Shown here in pieces: positions 53,062-62,332 of a DNA stretch of 64,000 nt. Each line of letters begins with the position of its first letter. Within the stretch, counting starts at the first letter, position 1. The notes under the pieces were generated by a model. The model searched no databases. It saw nothing but the letters and a program-made list of their open reading frames with translations, and was not told the origin of the DNA. The translations under genes and the position numbers were made by a program. The stretch is taken from the NCBI RefSeq assembly GCF_016907655.1, contig NZ_JAFBCL010000001.1, forward strand, positions 1,550,001-1,614,000, given 5' to 3'. The stretch comes from Saccharothrix algeriensis (GTDB lineage: Bacteria > Actinomycetota > Actinomycetes > Mycobacteriales > Pseudonocardiaceae).

Positions 53062-53766
53062 GTGACCGGCGCCAGTCACAGGATCGTCGGCGGGGTGGAT
53101 GTGTCGTCGGTGATGGGTGCCCGGTTGGGTCGTGGGCCGGGTGTGCCGGCGGGGTACCGACCGGAGGCGTTGCGGTCGGTGGTGCTGGTGTTGCTGCGGG
53201 ACTCGGACGGGCGGGTCGTGTTGGTCGACTTGCCCCGGAAGGCCGGTTGTGGGGAGCAGGCGGCCCGGTCGGTGTGCGGGGACTTGGCGGCGGTGGGGCA
53301 CGTGACGGTCGGGACGGAGCTGGTCCACCGTTGGGCGCGTTCGGTGCGTCGCAAGGTCTACCGGCTCACGCCGGAGGGCAGGGAGTTCTACCGGCCGATG
53401 CTGGCGGTTGATCCGGACCCCGAACCGCGGGACGCGCTGGGCGGGTTGGACGTGTCGTCGGTGGTGGGTGCCCGGTTCGAGGCGGGGTTGGACCCGACGG
53501 GCAGGGGTTCCTACAGCCGGTGGGCGCTGGGGGCCATCGTGATGGTGTTCCTGCGGTCGCGGCACGGGGCTGAGCTGGTGGTCAAGACGGTGGGGCAGTT
53601 GGCGGGCCTGAACCAGGCGACCGCACGGATGGTGTGCCGGGATCTGCGGGCGGCGGGACATCTGGGTGTGCGTTTGGAGAACAACGGCGGCCACTGCACC
53701 ACGTGGTACCGGTTGACGCCGGAGGGCGCGTGGTTCTACCGGTCGTTGCCGGAGGTGTGGCGGTGA
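53062..53766 (+). CDS. Tandem duplicated winged-helix-like protein
   Basis: 234 residues from GTG 53062, with GGAGGTGG upstream. Two repeats of ~105 residues, each beginning GG(V/L)DVSSVxGAR, with a wHTH-like core (ARSVCGDLAAVGHVTVG, ARMVCRDLRAAGHLGVRL) and ending in YRLTPEGxxFYR. A third repeat is the next gene. It could be a DNA-binding replication or partition protein of the element. It overlaps the next gene by GTGA. Confidence 0.65.
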   Translation: MTGASHRIVGGVDVSSVMGARLGRGPGVPAGYRPEALRSVVLVLLRDSDGRVVLVDLPRKAGCGEQAARSVCGDLAAVGHVTVGTELVHRWARSVRRKVYRLTPEGREFYRPMLAVDPDPEPRDALGGLDVSSVVGARFEAGLDPTGRGSYSRWALGAIVMVFLRSRHGAELVVKTVGQLAGLNQATARMVCRDLRAAGHLGVRLENNGGHCTTWYRLTPEGAWFYRSLPEVWR

Positions 53767-54095
53767 ACGCCTCGGCGGGGAAGGTCATCGGCGGGGTGGA
53801 TCTGTCGTGGGTGATGGGCGCGCGGTTCCGGGTGGGCCTGGACCCTGGCAACGGCAGCTACGGAGCGGCGTCGTTCGCGGCGGTGGTGTCGGCGTTCCTG
53901 CGGGTTCCGGATCGGGAGCTGAGCGTCGCGGAGGCGGCTCGGCGGGCGCGGGTGGCCTCGGAGACGGTGCGGAAGGTGTGCCGGGACCTGGTCGCGGTCG
54001 GGCACATGGGCAACCGGATCGTGGGGGTCAATGCCGCCGGTGTCGCCTTGGCCAACGGCTACCGAAGGGCGACCCGGCGAGCGGGTTCACGGTGA
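53763..54095 (+). CDS. Single winged-helix repeat protein
   Basis: 110 residues from GTG 53763 (GTGA overlap). It begins VIGGVDLSWVMGARF and contains ASETVRKVCRDLVAVGHMG, the third copy of the repeat seen twice upstream. It ends basic (RRATRRAGSR) and overlaps the truncated DUF3631 gene by 4 nt. The array probably grew by duplication. Confidence 0.6.
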   Translation: MNASAGKVIGGVDLSWVMGARFRVGLDPGNGSYGAASFAAVVSAFLRVPDRELSVAEAARRARVASETVRKVCRDLVAVGHMGNRIVGVNAAGVALANGYRRATRRAGSR

Positions 54096-54793
54096 AACGC
54101 CTGCCGATTTTCGCGCCCACCGCGCTGGCCGGACTCGCCGGGCGGATGCCCGACACCATCACCACCCGCGCCATCACCATCCACCTGCGCCGCCGTCGCC
54201 ACGACGAGCAGGTGGAGCCATACCGGGAAGCGAAGGTCATCCGGCAGGTCGAACCGATCCGCGACGCGCTGAGCACCTGGGTGACCGGTATCGGGGAACG
54301 GCTGGTGGAGGCCGAACCGCCGATGCCGCCCGGGGTGGACGACCGACCGGCCGAAATCTGGGAACCGCTGCTGGCCATCGCGGACGAGGCGGGCGGGCAC
54401 TGGCCGACCACCGCCCGCGCCGCGTGCACGCACTTCGTACTCAACCAGAAGATCACGCCATCGCTCGGCGTGCGGCTGCTGGCCGACCTGCGCTCGCTAT
54501 TCACCACGGCGGGCACCGACCGGATGCACAGCGCCGACCTGGTGGCCCGGCTGCGCGCCATCGATGACGCGCCGTGGTCGGACCTGAACGGCAAACCGAT
54601 CGACGCGCAACGGCTCGCCCGGGAATTGAGCGTCTACCAGGTCGCGCCGTTGACGTTCAAGCACGAGGGCACCAACGCCAAGGGCTACGTCACCTACCCG
54701 ACCACCAGCCAGGTGGAACAGGTCGGGTTGGCCGACGCCTGGGCGCGCTACCTGCCGATGATCGACAACCGGACCGACGAGGGGGAACGGTGA
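54092..54793 (+). CDS. Truncated DUF3631 protein (C-terminal half)
   Basis: 233 residues from GTG 54092. LPIFAPTALAGLAGRMPDTI, EIWEPLLAIADEAGGHWP, RMHSADLVARL and GYVTYPTT are the C-terminal half of DUF3631 proteins found in actinomycete elements. The N-terminal half, which carries the P-loop, is missing and is replaced upstream by the winged-helix repeats. The P-loop may now be absent from the locus, so activity is doubtful. It overlaps the Xis gene by GTGA. Confidence 0.7.
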   Translation: MKRLPIFAPTALAGLAGRMPDTITTRAITIHLRRRRHDEQVEPYREAKVIRQVEPIRDALSTWVTGIGERLVEAEPPMPPGVDDRPAEIWEPLLAIADEAGGHWPTTARAACTHFVLNQKITPSLGVRLLADLRSLFTTAGTDRMHSADLVARLRAIDDAPWSDLNGKPIDAQRLARELSVYQVAPLTFKHEGTNAKGYVTYPTTSQVEQVGLADAWARYLPMIDNRTDEGER

Positions 54794-55017
54794 ACGACAC
54801 CACGGTGGTCACCGAATTGACCAAGTACCTCTACCGGGTGCCCGAGGCCATGAAGTTGCTGTCGTTGAGCCGCAGCACCTTTTACGAGCAGATGCGCGCC
54901 GGGCGGATCAAGTTTGTCAAGCAGGGCAGCGCGACGCTGATCCCGGCGTCCGCGATCCGGGCCTACGTAGCGCTGTTGGAGCAGGAAGCGGGGGTGTCCT
55001 ATGACGAAACGGCGTAG
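54790..55017 (+). CDS. Excisionase-like HTH protein
   Basis: 75 residues from GTG 54790. YRVPEAMKLLSLSRSTFYEQ, MRAGRIKFVKQGSATLIP is the MerR-like excisionase fold. It overlaps the integrase gene by 17 nt, the standard xis-int arrangement of tRNA-targeted elements. Confidence 0.85.
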   Translation: MNDTTVVTELTKYLYRVPEAMKLLSLSRSTFYEQMRAGRIKFVKQGSATLIPASAIRAYVALLEQEAGVSYDETA

Positions 55018-56158
55018 CCGCGGAGACGGCGGGCTGCACTGGGACGACAAGCGGCAACGGTGGATCGCCACCGCGACCATCGGCTACAACGCCAAGGGCA
55101 AGCGGATCACCCGCAAGGCCAGCGGCAGGACCAAGACCGAAGCTAAGGACAAGCTCAAGGAGATTCTGCGCGACCTTGACGACGGGTTGGCCATCACGCC
55201 GCACGGCTACACCGTCAAGGACGCCGTCACCACTTGGTTGGATTACGGACTCCGTGGACGCGATCCCGAGACGGTGAAGAACTACCGCTACCAGGCCGAA
55301 GGGCACATCATTCCGAACCTGGGGGCCCGGAAACTGCGCGAGCTGACCGCCGACGACGTGGACGAGTTCTTGGCCGAACTGTCGTTGGCGCTGTCCACGC
55401 GGACGTTGCGGCTGGTGTACTCGATCCTCAACCGGTCGGTGCGCATGGCTCAGGCCCGGGACAAGGTCAAGCGCAATGTCGTGCCGCTGTGCGAGGTGCC
55501 GACTGGGCAACCTGGCCGTCCGTCGAAAGCGCTCACGCTCGACCAGGTGGCCGCGGTGCTCGACGCGTCGGAGAACACGCCGATGCACGCCTACATCGTG
55601 CTGTCGCTGCTGATCGGCGCACGTACCGAGGAGTTGCGTGCGTTGACGTGGAAGCACGTGGACCTTGAGGGCAAGCCGAACGCCGATCCGATCGTCTTAC
55701 CGTCCATCTCCGTGTGGCGGTCGGTACGCCAGGATGGCGACACCAAGACCCGCAAGTCACGGCGCACGCTGGCCATGCCAACGCGGTGCGTGGACGCGCT
55801 CAAGGCGCACCGCGTCTACCAGGACGCCCGGCGCGAACTCGCGGGCAAGCGATGGCAGGAACACGGACTGGTGTTCGCCTCACAGGTCGGTACCGAACTG
55901 GACTCGCACAACGTCCGGCGCGCGTTCCGGCGAGTGGTCAAGGCCGCTGGACTCAACCCGAAGGACTGGACACCTCGGGAGATGCGGCACAGCTTTGTGT
56001 CGGTACTGTCCGCATCCGGCATGCGGCTGGAGGACATTGCACGCCTGGTCGGACACAGCGGCACTGCGGTCACGGAAGCCATCTACCGGCACCAAATTGT
56101 GCCCGTGATGGTCGAAGGCGCGACCGCAATGGACCACATCTTCCCCAAAGCGAGTTAG
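55001..56158 (+). CDS. Tyrosine-type site-specific integrase
   Basis: 385 residues. N-terminal AP2-like arm-binding part (1-60), SAM-like core-binding domain (70-165), catalytic domain: Arg208 (IGARTEELRALTW), Lys in TKTRKSRRT (~251), Arg329 (PREMRHSF, where the usual first His is Arg), His352 (VGHSG) and Tyr362 (AIYRHQ). It lies 1.2 kb from tRNA-Pro and should recombine its 3' end. Intact and probably active. Confidence 0.92.
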   Translation: MTKRRSRGDGGLHWDDKRQRWIATATIGYNAKGKRITRKASGRTKTEAKDKLKEILRDLDDGLAITPHGYTVKDAVTTWLDYGLRGRDPETVKNYRYQAEGHIIPNLGARKLRELTADDVDEFLAELSLALSTRTLRLVYSILNRSVRMAQARDKVKRNVVPLCEVPTGQPGRPSKALTLDQVAAVLDASENTPMHAYIVLSLLIGARTEELRALTWKHVDLEGKPNADPIVLPSISVWRSVRQDGDTKTRKSRRTLAMPTRCVDALKAHRVYQDARRELAGKRWQEHGLVFASQVGTELDSHNVRRAFRRVVKAAGLNPKDWTPREMRHSFVSVLSASGMRLEDIARLVGHSGTAVTEAIYRHQIVPVMVEGATAMDHIFPKAS

Positions 56159-56215
56159 CTCCGTTCGCCGCACACATGACTAGAAAACAAGTCAACTAAG
56201 ACTATAACCAAAGCC

Positions 56216-56248
56216 GAGGCCCGCTGACTTCAATTGCCAGCGGGCCTC
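56216..56248. terminator. Bidirectional hairpin between integrase and HicB-like gene
   Basis: gaggcccgctg (56216-56226) and cagcgggcctc (56238-56248) are exact complements around an 11-nt loop. It sits between convergent stops at 56158 and 56256. Confidence 0.75.
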
Positions 56249-56255
56249 AGTATAC

Positions 56256-56867
56256 TCAGACAGCAACAAGTCGTCCGCGAGAAACCTTGCCCGAATCCTG
56301 CTGTCGGATAATCTCGCTAAGGGTGGTCTCTTCAGTCCACCCCAACTCGGATAGGGTAGCCCACGGAGAGTCATCCCCCTCTACCGATCCCGTACCGAAG
56401 AACTGGGTTCGAATCATCTCAGACGAGGCGCTAATTACGACACACGCGGCGTCGTTCTTATCCAACTGCCGAACTATCCAACCCACAGTATCGGTCGGCT
56501 CTGCGCAGATAAACAAAGCCTCTCCGGTTGGCCGCCTTGGCACAGATAGTAAAGGGGTCAACTGGTCGGCGATATTCAGTGCAGCAGTAAGCTGCTGCCC
56601 GGCAGTCCATCTAGCATCGAATTTCGAATCACGAGCAATGCGAATCAGGAACTCATCGCCGCTCATTAGGACACGATGTTTCTGGAGATGAAGGAGGCGC
56701 GGATTTCCATCTGTAGCACCACCAAAAGCCAAGAGCTTATCTAGGTCCGCGACAAGCTCCTCATAGCTTTCTCTGCCACCGATCAACTCAGGGAGCTGTG
56801 GGCTGCTGATTCCCCAACCGAACTGGCCATAGTCGGTGAGCAAAACGTGCACCACACTCTCAGCCAC
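56256..56867 (-). CDS. HicB-like antitoxin-type protein, long form
   Basis: 203 residues, second gene of the pair. The N-terminal GQFGWGISSPQLPELIGG with ESYEELVADLDKLL matches HicB partial-RNase-H-like domains; the rest (from ~70) is not typical and may be an operator-binding or accessory part. Eight-nt overlap with the HicA-like gene. Lower GC than neighbours, suggesting recent acquisition with the element. Confidence 0.65.
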   Translation of the reverse strand: MAESVVHVLLTDYGQFGWGISSPQLPELIGGRESYEELVADLDKLLAFGGATDGNPRLLHLQKHRVLMSGDEFLIRIARDSKFDARWTAGQQLTAALNIADQLTPLLSVPRRPTGEALFICAEPTDTVGWIVRQLDKNDAACVVISASSEMIRTQFFGTGSVEGDDSPWATLSELGWTEETTLSEIIRQQDSGKVSRGRLVAV

Positions 56868-57114
56868 GCCGCACCACCCTCCTCGCCTCGTCCAGTGTAA
56901 GGCCAGCCTGCCTCATCAGGACGTTGCGCACCTCGATCGGAGCAAGCTCCCGTGCGTCATGGAACGCCCAGCGGATGCGAGGTCTTCCCTCGGCGACCAA
57001 CCAGACATGGCTGCCGTCTCGGGTGTCAGGGTCCTCCCTGTACCCCAGGGCGCGCTCCAACAGGCGGCGCATCTTCCTGGCCCCCATAGAGGGGAACCCT
57101 GGTACAGGGCTCAC
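56860..57114 (-). CDS. HicA-like mRNA-interferase-type toxin
   Basis: 84 residues. PSMGARKMRRLLERALGY, then RDGSHVWLV gives the dsRBD-like fold and catalytic His (GSH) of HicA. GTG 57114 is taken because AGGGAG lies 7 nt before it; GTG 57120 is too close. It is located between integrase and tRNA, so it may stabilise the element. Confidence 0.7.
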   Translation of the reverse strand: MSPVPGFPSMGARKMRRLLERALGYREDPDTRDGSHVWLVAEGRPRIRWAFHDARELAPIEVRNVLMRQAGLTLDEARRVVRRG

Positions 57115-57142
57115 CAACACACTCCCTGAGGCTCAGATCACG

Positions 57143-57155
57143 TTACGTTGCGTAA
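57143..57155. promoter_or_regulatory. Inverted repeat upstream of HicA-like gene
   Basis: ttacg-ttg-cgtaa (57143-57155) lies 29 nt upstream of the GTG 57114, near a tatgct -10-like element on the minus strand. A likely autoregulatory site of the TA pair. Confidence 0.45.
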
Positions 57156-57341
57156 GCATACGCATCCAATGGCGGACCACTGCACTCACCCTAGCGATAG
57201 CCAGACGCTTCCACGCCCCCGACACCCAGCCTGCAGCGGCGAAGTCGACATCACAGCTTGCTACCTCAGTCACTCAGTTAGTCACTCACCGCTGTGTGAG
57301 GCAACTACAAGATCAACGTGAAGATCGTCCCTCTGAACTGA

Positions 57342-57386
57342 AAAAGCCCGCTGACCAGGTGTTTTACCTGAATCAGCGGGCTCTTT
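57342..57386 (-). terminator. Terminator downstream of tRNA-Pro
   Basis: agcccgctga (57344-57353) pairs with tcagcgggct (57373-57382), with an inner ccaggt/acctg stem and flanking A and T runs. It lies just past the tRNA 3' end on the minus strand. The interval 57156-57341 holds no gene. Confidence 0.65.
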
Positions 57387-57389
57387 CGG

Positions 57390-57466
<77 letters not shown>

Positions 57467-57646
57467 GCCGCATCCCGTTGTGGGGTGCGCGATCAGCTTA
57501 GCGCATCCGCCAACGGACCCCCGACGCGGCCCCCCGTGTTCGCCCGACAGGCGGCTGACCTGGGGTTTCGGCGGAGGCCCGTGCACCACGGGCCTCCGCT
57601 TCCCCTCGGTCGACTTGCCGCTCCCCCGAGCATCGACGCACTGTCA
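57467..57646. other. Short spacer between tRNA and two-component genes
   Basis: No gene supported. It should contain the tRNA promoter on the minus strand. Confidence 0.4.
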
Positions 57647-58756
57647 CTATGCGTTCGCTCGGTCGTGGGCACTACCGCCTAAAGTTGAGTCGTCCGGGTC
57701 TACTTTCGACGGACCGGAGGGTAGGTCGGCTTCCAGTTCCCAGCTGCCGTCCGCCTTCGGGGTGGTCTTCAGCGTCCCCCCTACCAGGCGTATGCGCTCC
57801 GACAGGCCGTGCAGGCCCATCCCGCCCTGGTCGGCCGTCGACGGGTGCAGGGGGCGGCCGTTGACCACCGACACCTTCAGGCGCCCGTCGGCCTTCGTCA
57901 GGCTCACCCGGACCGCCGCGCCGGGCGCGTGCTTGGTGACGTTGGTGAGCGCTTCCTGGACCACGCGGAACGCCGCTCGGCTGATCGGCGGCGGCAGGTC
58001 CTTCACCCCGTCGTCCAAGCGGATGGCCAGGCCGGCGGCCCGGGCGCGGTCCACCAGTTGCGGGATGTCCTCGTGGCCCTGGGTGGGCTCGGTGTTGAGC
58101 AGGCCCAGGGCCGCCCTCATCTCCGCCAGCGCGTCCTTCGCCAGCGCCCGCAGCCGCCGGGCGGTGGCCTGCACCTCCGGGGAGTCGCTGGTCGCCGCCA
58201 GCGCCGCGGACTCCACCGCGATGAGCGTCGCGTGGTGCCCGACCGCGTCGTGGATCTCGCGCGCGATCCGCGCCCGCTCCGACGCCCGCGCGCCCGCCTC
58301 CCGCGCCTCCAGCTCCGCCTCCCGCGCCCGGGACGCCTCGGCCAGGCTCCCGGTGAGCTCCTGCCGCGTCGCGATCAGCGCGCCCAGCGCCGTCGGCGCG
58401 CCGGACATGAACACCGTGAACGAGTAGGTGAGCGCGATGGCGCCCACCGCCAGGTCCTGGGTCGCCACCACCATCGTCGCCGGGACCGCCGTGGTGACCG
58501 CCACCCACCCGATCATCACCCGCGGGGTGGAGGTGCGGCCCACCCGGTAGAGGGCCACGACCGCCGGTGGCCAGCCCAGGCCGCCGGCCAGCGCCGGGAG
58601 GCAGGCGACGACCGCGAGCCACGGCCACCAGCGGCGCACCGGGAGCAGCGCGCAGGCGACCAGGGCCGCGGGGATCGACCACGGGAACGGCCCGCCGTCG
58701 GCCAGGAGCACCATCGCGGCCGGGACGGCGACGGCCAGGACCTGGCGGGCGATCAC
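57647..58756 (-). CDS. NarL-type sensor histidine kinase
   Basis: 369 residues from GTG 58756, overlapping the regulator TGA. Four to five TM helices in 1-130, coiled helix, HisKA_3 (IAREIHDAVGHHATL, phospho-His), HATPase_c with EALTNVTKHA and GGMGLHGLSERIR. Cognate kinase of the upstream regulator. Signal unknown. Confidence 0.9.
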   Translation of the reverse strand: MIARQVLAVAVPAAMVLLADGGPFPWSIPAALVACALLPVRRWWPWLAVVACLPALAGGLGWPPAVVALYRVGRTSTPRVMIGWVAVTTAVPATMVVATQDLAVGAIALTYSFTVFMSGAPTALGALIATRQELTGSLAEASRAREAELEAREAGARASERARIAREIHDAVGHHATLIAVESAALAATSDSPEVQATARRLRALAKDALAEMRAALGLLNTEPTQGHEDIPQLVDRARAAGLAIRLDDGVKDLPPPISRAAFRVVQEALTNVTKHAPGAAVRVSLTKADGRLKVSVVNGRPLHPSTADQGGMGLHGLSERIRLVGGTLKTTPKADGSWELEADLPSGPSKVDPDDSTLGGSAHDRANA

Positions 58757-59415
58757 CACGAGCCGCCCACCTGGTGGGCGACCAGGGCCGCCTGCACGCG
58801 GTTCTCCACGCCCAGCTTCGTCAGCACCGTGGACACGTAGCTCTTCACCGTCGCCTCGCTCAGGCCCAGGCCCGCGGCGATGGTGCTGTTCGACTGCCCG
58901 CTCGCGATCCGGGCCAGCACCTGCTTCTCGCGCGCGCTGAGCGCGCCCAGCTGCGGGTTGTGCCGGAACCGGCCGGCGGCGCGCAGCTTGGGCAGCAGGC
59001 GGGCGGTGATCCTCGGGTCGAGCACCGCGCCGCCGGCGGCCAGGTCGACCACGGCGCGGACCAGCGCCTCGGGCTCCGCGTCCTTGAGCAGGAAGCCCTG
59101 CGCGCCCAGCTCCAGGGCCGTGGCCACGTAGTCGTCCAGGTCGAAGGTCGTCAGCACCGCCACGGCGGGCGGGTCGGTCCACGCCAGCAGCGCGCGCAGC
59201 GCCGACAGCCCGTCCATCCCCGGCATCTGGACGTCGACCAGCGCCACGTCCGGGCGGTGGCGGCGCACGGCCTCCAGCAGCGCCGCGCCGTCCGCGGCCT
59301 CGGCGACGACGCGCACCCTGCCGTCGGCTTCCAGCAGCACCCGCAGCCCCCGCCGCAGCAGCGCCTCGTCGTCCGCGAGGACCAATCGCACCGGCACCAC
59401 GTCAGGCAACCGCAT
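58753..59415 (-). CDS. NarL/FixJ-type response regulator
   Basis: 220 residues from ATG 59415; GTG a few codons later is an alternative. Acidic pair LADDEA, phosphoacceptor in ALVDVQMPG, Lys in FLLKDAEP, and C-terminal LuxR HTH (SAREKQVLARIASGQ, LSEATVKSYVSTVLTKL). Followed by its kinase with GTGA coupling. Chromosomal core side of the junction. Confidence 0.9.
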   Translation of the reverse strand: MRLPDVVPVRLVLADDEALLRRGLRVLLEADGRVRVVAEAADGAALLEAVRRHRPDVALVDVQMPGMDGLSALRALLAWTDPPAVAVLTTFDLDDYVATALELGAQGFLLKDAEPEALVRAVVDLAAGGAVLDPRITARLLPKLRAAGRFRHNPQLGALSAREKQVLARIASGQSNSTIAAGLGLSEATVKSYVSTVLTKLGVENRVQAALVAHQVGGSW

Positions 59416-59436
59416 TCCGCCTGCCGGGGCAACCGA

Positions 59437-60846
59437 TCACTTCTTCGGGCGCTTCTCCCGCACCCGGACCGAGATCCGCACCGGGCTGCCCTCGAAGCCG
59501 AACTCCTCGCGCAGCCTGCGCTCGACGAACCGCCGGTAGCCCGCCTCCAGGAAACCGGTCGTGAACAGCACGAACGTCGGCGGCCTGGTGCCCGCCTGGG
59601 TCGCGAACAGCACCTTGGGCTGCTTGCCGCCGCGCACCGGCGGCGGGGTGGCCTGGATCAGGTCGTTGAGCCACGAGTTCAGCCGCCCGGTGGGCACGCG
59701 GGTGTCCCACGAGGTCAGCGCGGTGCGCAGGGCCGGCGCCAGCTTGCGCACGGCGCGCCCGGTCAGCGCGGAGATGTTCACCCGCTCGGCCCACGGCACG
59801 CGCACCAGGCCGCGCTCCAGCTCCCGCACCATGGCGTTGCGCCGGTCCTCGTCGACCAGGTCCCACTTGTTGAACGCCAGCACGCAGGCCCGCCCCGACT
59901 CGACGACCATCGTCAGCACCCTGAGGTCCTGCTCGCTGATCGGCTCGGACGCGTCCAACAGCACGATCGCCACCTCGGCGGACTCGATCGCGGCCTTGGT
60001 GCGCAGCGACGCGTAGTACTCCGCGCCGGAGGCGAAGTTCACCCGCTTGCGCAGGCCGGCGGTGTCCACGAACCGCCACAGCTCGTCGTCCAGCTCCACC
60101 AGCGAGTCGACCGGGTCGACGGTGGTGCCCGCCACCGAGTCGACCACCGAGCGCTCCTCGCCGGTCAGCCGGTTGAGCAGCGAGGACTTGCCCACGTTGG
60201 GCCGGCCCACCAGCGCGACGCGGCGCGGGCCGCCGGCCGGGGCGCCGAACGTGTCGCGGGGCGTCTCGGGCAGCGCGCCCAGGATCCGGTCCAGCAGGTC
60301 GCCGGACCCGCGCCCGTGCAGGCCGCTGACCGGGATCGGCTCGCCCAGGCCCAGCGACCACAGCATCGCGACCTCGCCCATCAGCCGCTCGTCGTCGACC
60401 TTGTTGGCCACCAGCAGCACGGGCCGCTTGGAGCGCCGCAGCACCTTCACGGCGGCCTCGTCGGTGGTGGTGGCGCCGACCGTGGCGTCGACCACGAACA
60501 GGATCGCGTCGGCGGTGGACATCGCCAGCTCGGCCTGCGCCGCGACGGCGGCCATCATGCCGGTCGCGTCGGGCTCCCAGCCGCCGGTGTCGACGACGGT
60601 GAACTTGCGGCCGTTCCACAGCGCGTCGTAGGCGACCCGGTCGCGGGTCACGCCCGGCACGTCCTGCACGACCGCCTCCCGGCGGCCGATGATGCGGTTG
60701 ACCAGCGTCGACTTGCCCACGTTCGGGCGGCCGACGACGGCCAGCACCGGCTGCGGGACGCCCGCGCCCCCCTCGTCACCGACCTCGTCGCCGTCGAACG
60801 CGGTCCAGTCGGACTCGTCCGCCCAGGTGCCGTCCAAGTCCGTCAT
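59437..60846 (-). CDS. der: Der (EngA) ribosome-assembly GTPase
   Basis: 469 residues. Two tandem GTPase domains with GRPNVGKST and [10 protein letters not shown]-loops, DTGGW/DTAGL G3 motifs and NKVD/NKWD G4, followed by a KH-like C-terminal domain ending in a basic tail (REKRPKK). Needed for 50S assembly. An acidic N-terminal extension of ~28 residues is usual in actinomycetes. ATGA overlap with the acyltransferase gene. Confidence 0.97.
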   Translation of the reverse strand: MTDLDGTWADESDWTAFDGDEVGDEGGAGVPQPVLAVVGRPNVGKSTLVNRIIGRREAVVQDVPGVTRDRVAYDALWNGRKFTVVDTGGWEPDATGMMAAVAAQAELAMSTADAILFVVDATVGATTTDEAAVKVLRRSKRPVLLVANKVDDERLMGEVAMLWSLGLGEPIPVSGLHGRGSGDLLDRILGALPETPRDTFGAPAGGPRRVALVGRPNVGKSSLLNRLTGEERSVVDSVAGTTVDPVDSLVELDDELWRFVDTAGLRKRVNFASGAEYYASLRTKAAIESAEVAIVLLDASEPISEQDLRVLTMVVESGRACVLAFNKWDLVDEDRRNAMVRELERGLVRVPWAERVNISALTGRAVRKLAPALRTALTSWDTRVPTGRLNSWLNDLIQATPPPVRGGKQPKVLFATQAGTRPPTFVLFTTGFLEAGYRRFVERRLREEFGFEGSPVRISVRVREKRPKK

Positions 60847-61496
60847 CGTGCTTCTCCACTCGCGCTTCGCTTGCTGTCCAGCTCGGCCACCAGCGTGGCC
60901 AAGCGATCGCGGACCTGCTCGGTGGCCTTCTCCAGCGCCGCCCGGCCCTTCTCGGCCGGCAGCTCGAACGGCTCGCCCACCAGCACGTCCACCACGGGCC
61001 GGAACCGGCGCCCGGAACCGGGGGGCCGCAGGGTGCCCCGGCACGCGACCGGCACCACCGCGGCGCCGGTCGTGCGGGCCAGCCACGCCGCGCCCTGCTG
61101 GGCCTGCGCCACGTCGCCGGCGCCGCGCGTGCCCTCGGGGAACACGCCGACGACCCCGCCGGCGCGCAGCACCCCCTGGGCCGCGACCAGCGGCGCCCGG
61201 TCGGGCGCGCCGCGCCGCACGGCGAGTTGGCCGATCCGCCGCAGGCCCCAGCCCGCGGGACCGCGGAACATCTCCTGCTTGATCAGGAACACCACGCGGC
61301 GGGGCAGGACGCCGAACAGGATGGGCCCGTCCACCATCGAGCTGTGGTTGGCGACCACCACGACCGGGCCGTGCGCCGGCACCCTCGACCGGCCCGACAC
61401 GCGCACCCGGAACGCCCACGCGAACGGCCCGCGGCCGATCCACCGGCCGAGGTCGTGCAGCCGGGGCCACGCGCCGGGTGGCAGCTGACCGCTCAC
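60843..61496 (-). CDS. PlsC-like 1-acylglycerol-3-phosphate acyltransferase
   Basis: 217 residues from GTG 61496. NHSSMVD (H-x4-D catalytic motif) and FPEGTRG (EGTR, phosphate binding) identify the PlsC fold. One N-terminal hydrophobic helix suggests membrane association. Makes phosphatidic acid. Coupled to cmk and der by GTGA/ATGA overlaps, a conserved actinomycete order. Confidence 0.9.
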   Translation of the reverse strand: MSGQLPPGAWPRLHDLGRWIGRGPFAWAFRVRVSGRSRVPAHGPVVVVANHSSMVDGPILFGVLPRRVVFLIKQEMFRGPAGWGLRRIGQLAVRRGAPDRAPLVAAQGVLRAGGVVGVFPEGTRGAGDVAQAQQGAAWLARTTGAAVVPVACRGTLRPPGSGRRFRPVVDVLVGEPFELPAEKGRAALEKATEQVRDRLATLVAELDSKRSASGEAR

Positions 61497-62212
61497 CCAC
61501 CCACCGCCACGACGCGCAGCCCGCGCCGCTCCACCAGGTCCACCAGCGCCGCCAGCACGCCCTTGAGGTCCAGCGACGTGGTGTCCAGCTCGACGGCGTC
61601 CGCGGCGGGCCGCAGCGGCGACACCGCCCGCGTCGAGTCGTAGGCGTCCCGCCGCCGCACGTCCGCCAGCGTCGCGTCCACCGTGGACGCACGGCCGGAG
61701 GCGCTGTCCTGCCGGGCGCGCCGCTGCGCGCGGGCCTGCGCGTCGGCGGTCAGGTAGACCTTCAGCCCGGCGTCGGGCGCGACGACCGTGCCGATGTCGC
61801 GGCCCTCCACCACGATCCCGCCCGCCTCCGCCAGCGCGGCGGCGATGATCGCGCGCTGCCGCGCCACGAGCAGCTCCCGCACCTGCGGCACGGCCGACAC
61901 CGGCGACACCGCGAGGGTCACCTCGGGGCCGCGGATCTCCGCGCCGACGTCGGCGCCGTCCAGCACCGTGGTCGAGCGCTCCGGGTCGTCGCCCTGCTCC
62001 AGCGCCGCGGCGCGGGCGACCTCGGCGACGCGCTCGGCGTCCTCCGGGTCGACGCCCGCCCGCAGCACGGCCAGCGCGATCGCGCGGTACATCGCGCCGG
62101 TGTCCAGGTAGCGCGCGCCCAGCGCGGCCGCCAGCCGGCGCGCGGCGGAGGACTTGCCGGTGCCCGACGGCCCGTCCAGGGCCACCACACCGCGCAGCTC
62201 ACCGTGTCCCAC
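61493..62212 (-). CDS. cmk: Cytidylate kinase
   Basis: 239 residues from GTG 62212, chosen because GAGGAGG lies 9 nt upstream. [10 protein letters not shown]-loop, [13 protein letters not shown]-binding, VEGRDIGT and the lid RRARQD, then DSTRAVSPL, are the cmk hallmarks. Phosphorylates CMP/dCMP. First of the cmk-plsC-der set in this window. Confidence 0.95.
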   Translation of the reverse strand: MGHGELRGVVALDGPSGTGKSSAARRLAAALGARYLDTGAMYRAIALAVLRAGVDPEDAERVAEVARAAALEQGDDPERSTTVLDGADVGAEIRGPEVTLAVSPVSAVPQVRELLVARQRAIIAAALAEAGGIVVEGRDIGTVVAPDAGLKVYLTADAQARAQRRARQDSASGRASTVDATLADVRRRDAYDSTRAVSPLRPAADAVELDTTSLDLKGVLAALVDLVERRGLRVVAVGG

Positions 62213-62332
62213 CGGGGTTTCCTCCTCAACGCGACGGTCCGCGACCTGGACGCCTCCGGGGCGCCGCCCGGGCGTCGACCCCACCATTGTGCCCGGTGCG
62301 GCCCGTCACACCGGCGGCAGGGCGCGCGGGGA

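Noticed and set aside
58567-61488. A 973-codon plus-strand open frame antisense to the regulator, der and plsC genes
   Set aside because: It is rich in Arg/His/Gln/Pro with no domain. der and the acyltransferase on the minus strand have full motifs.
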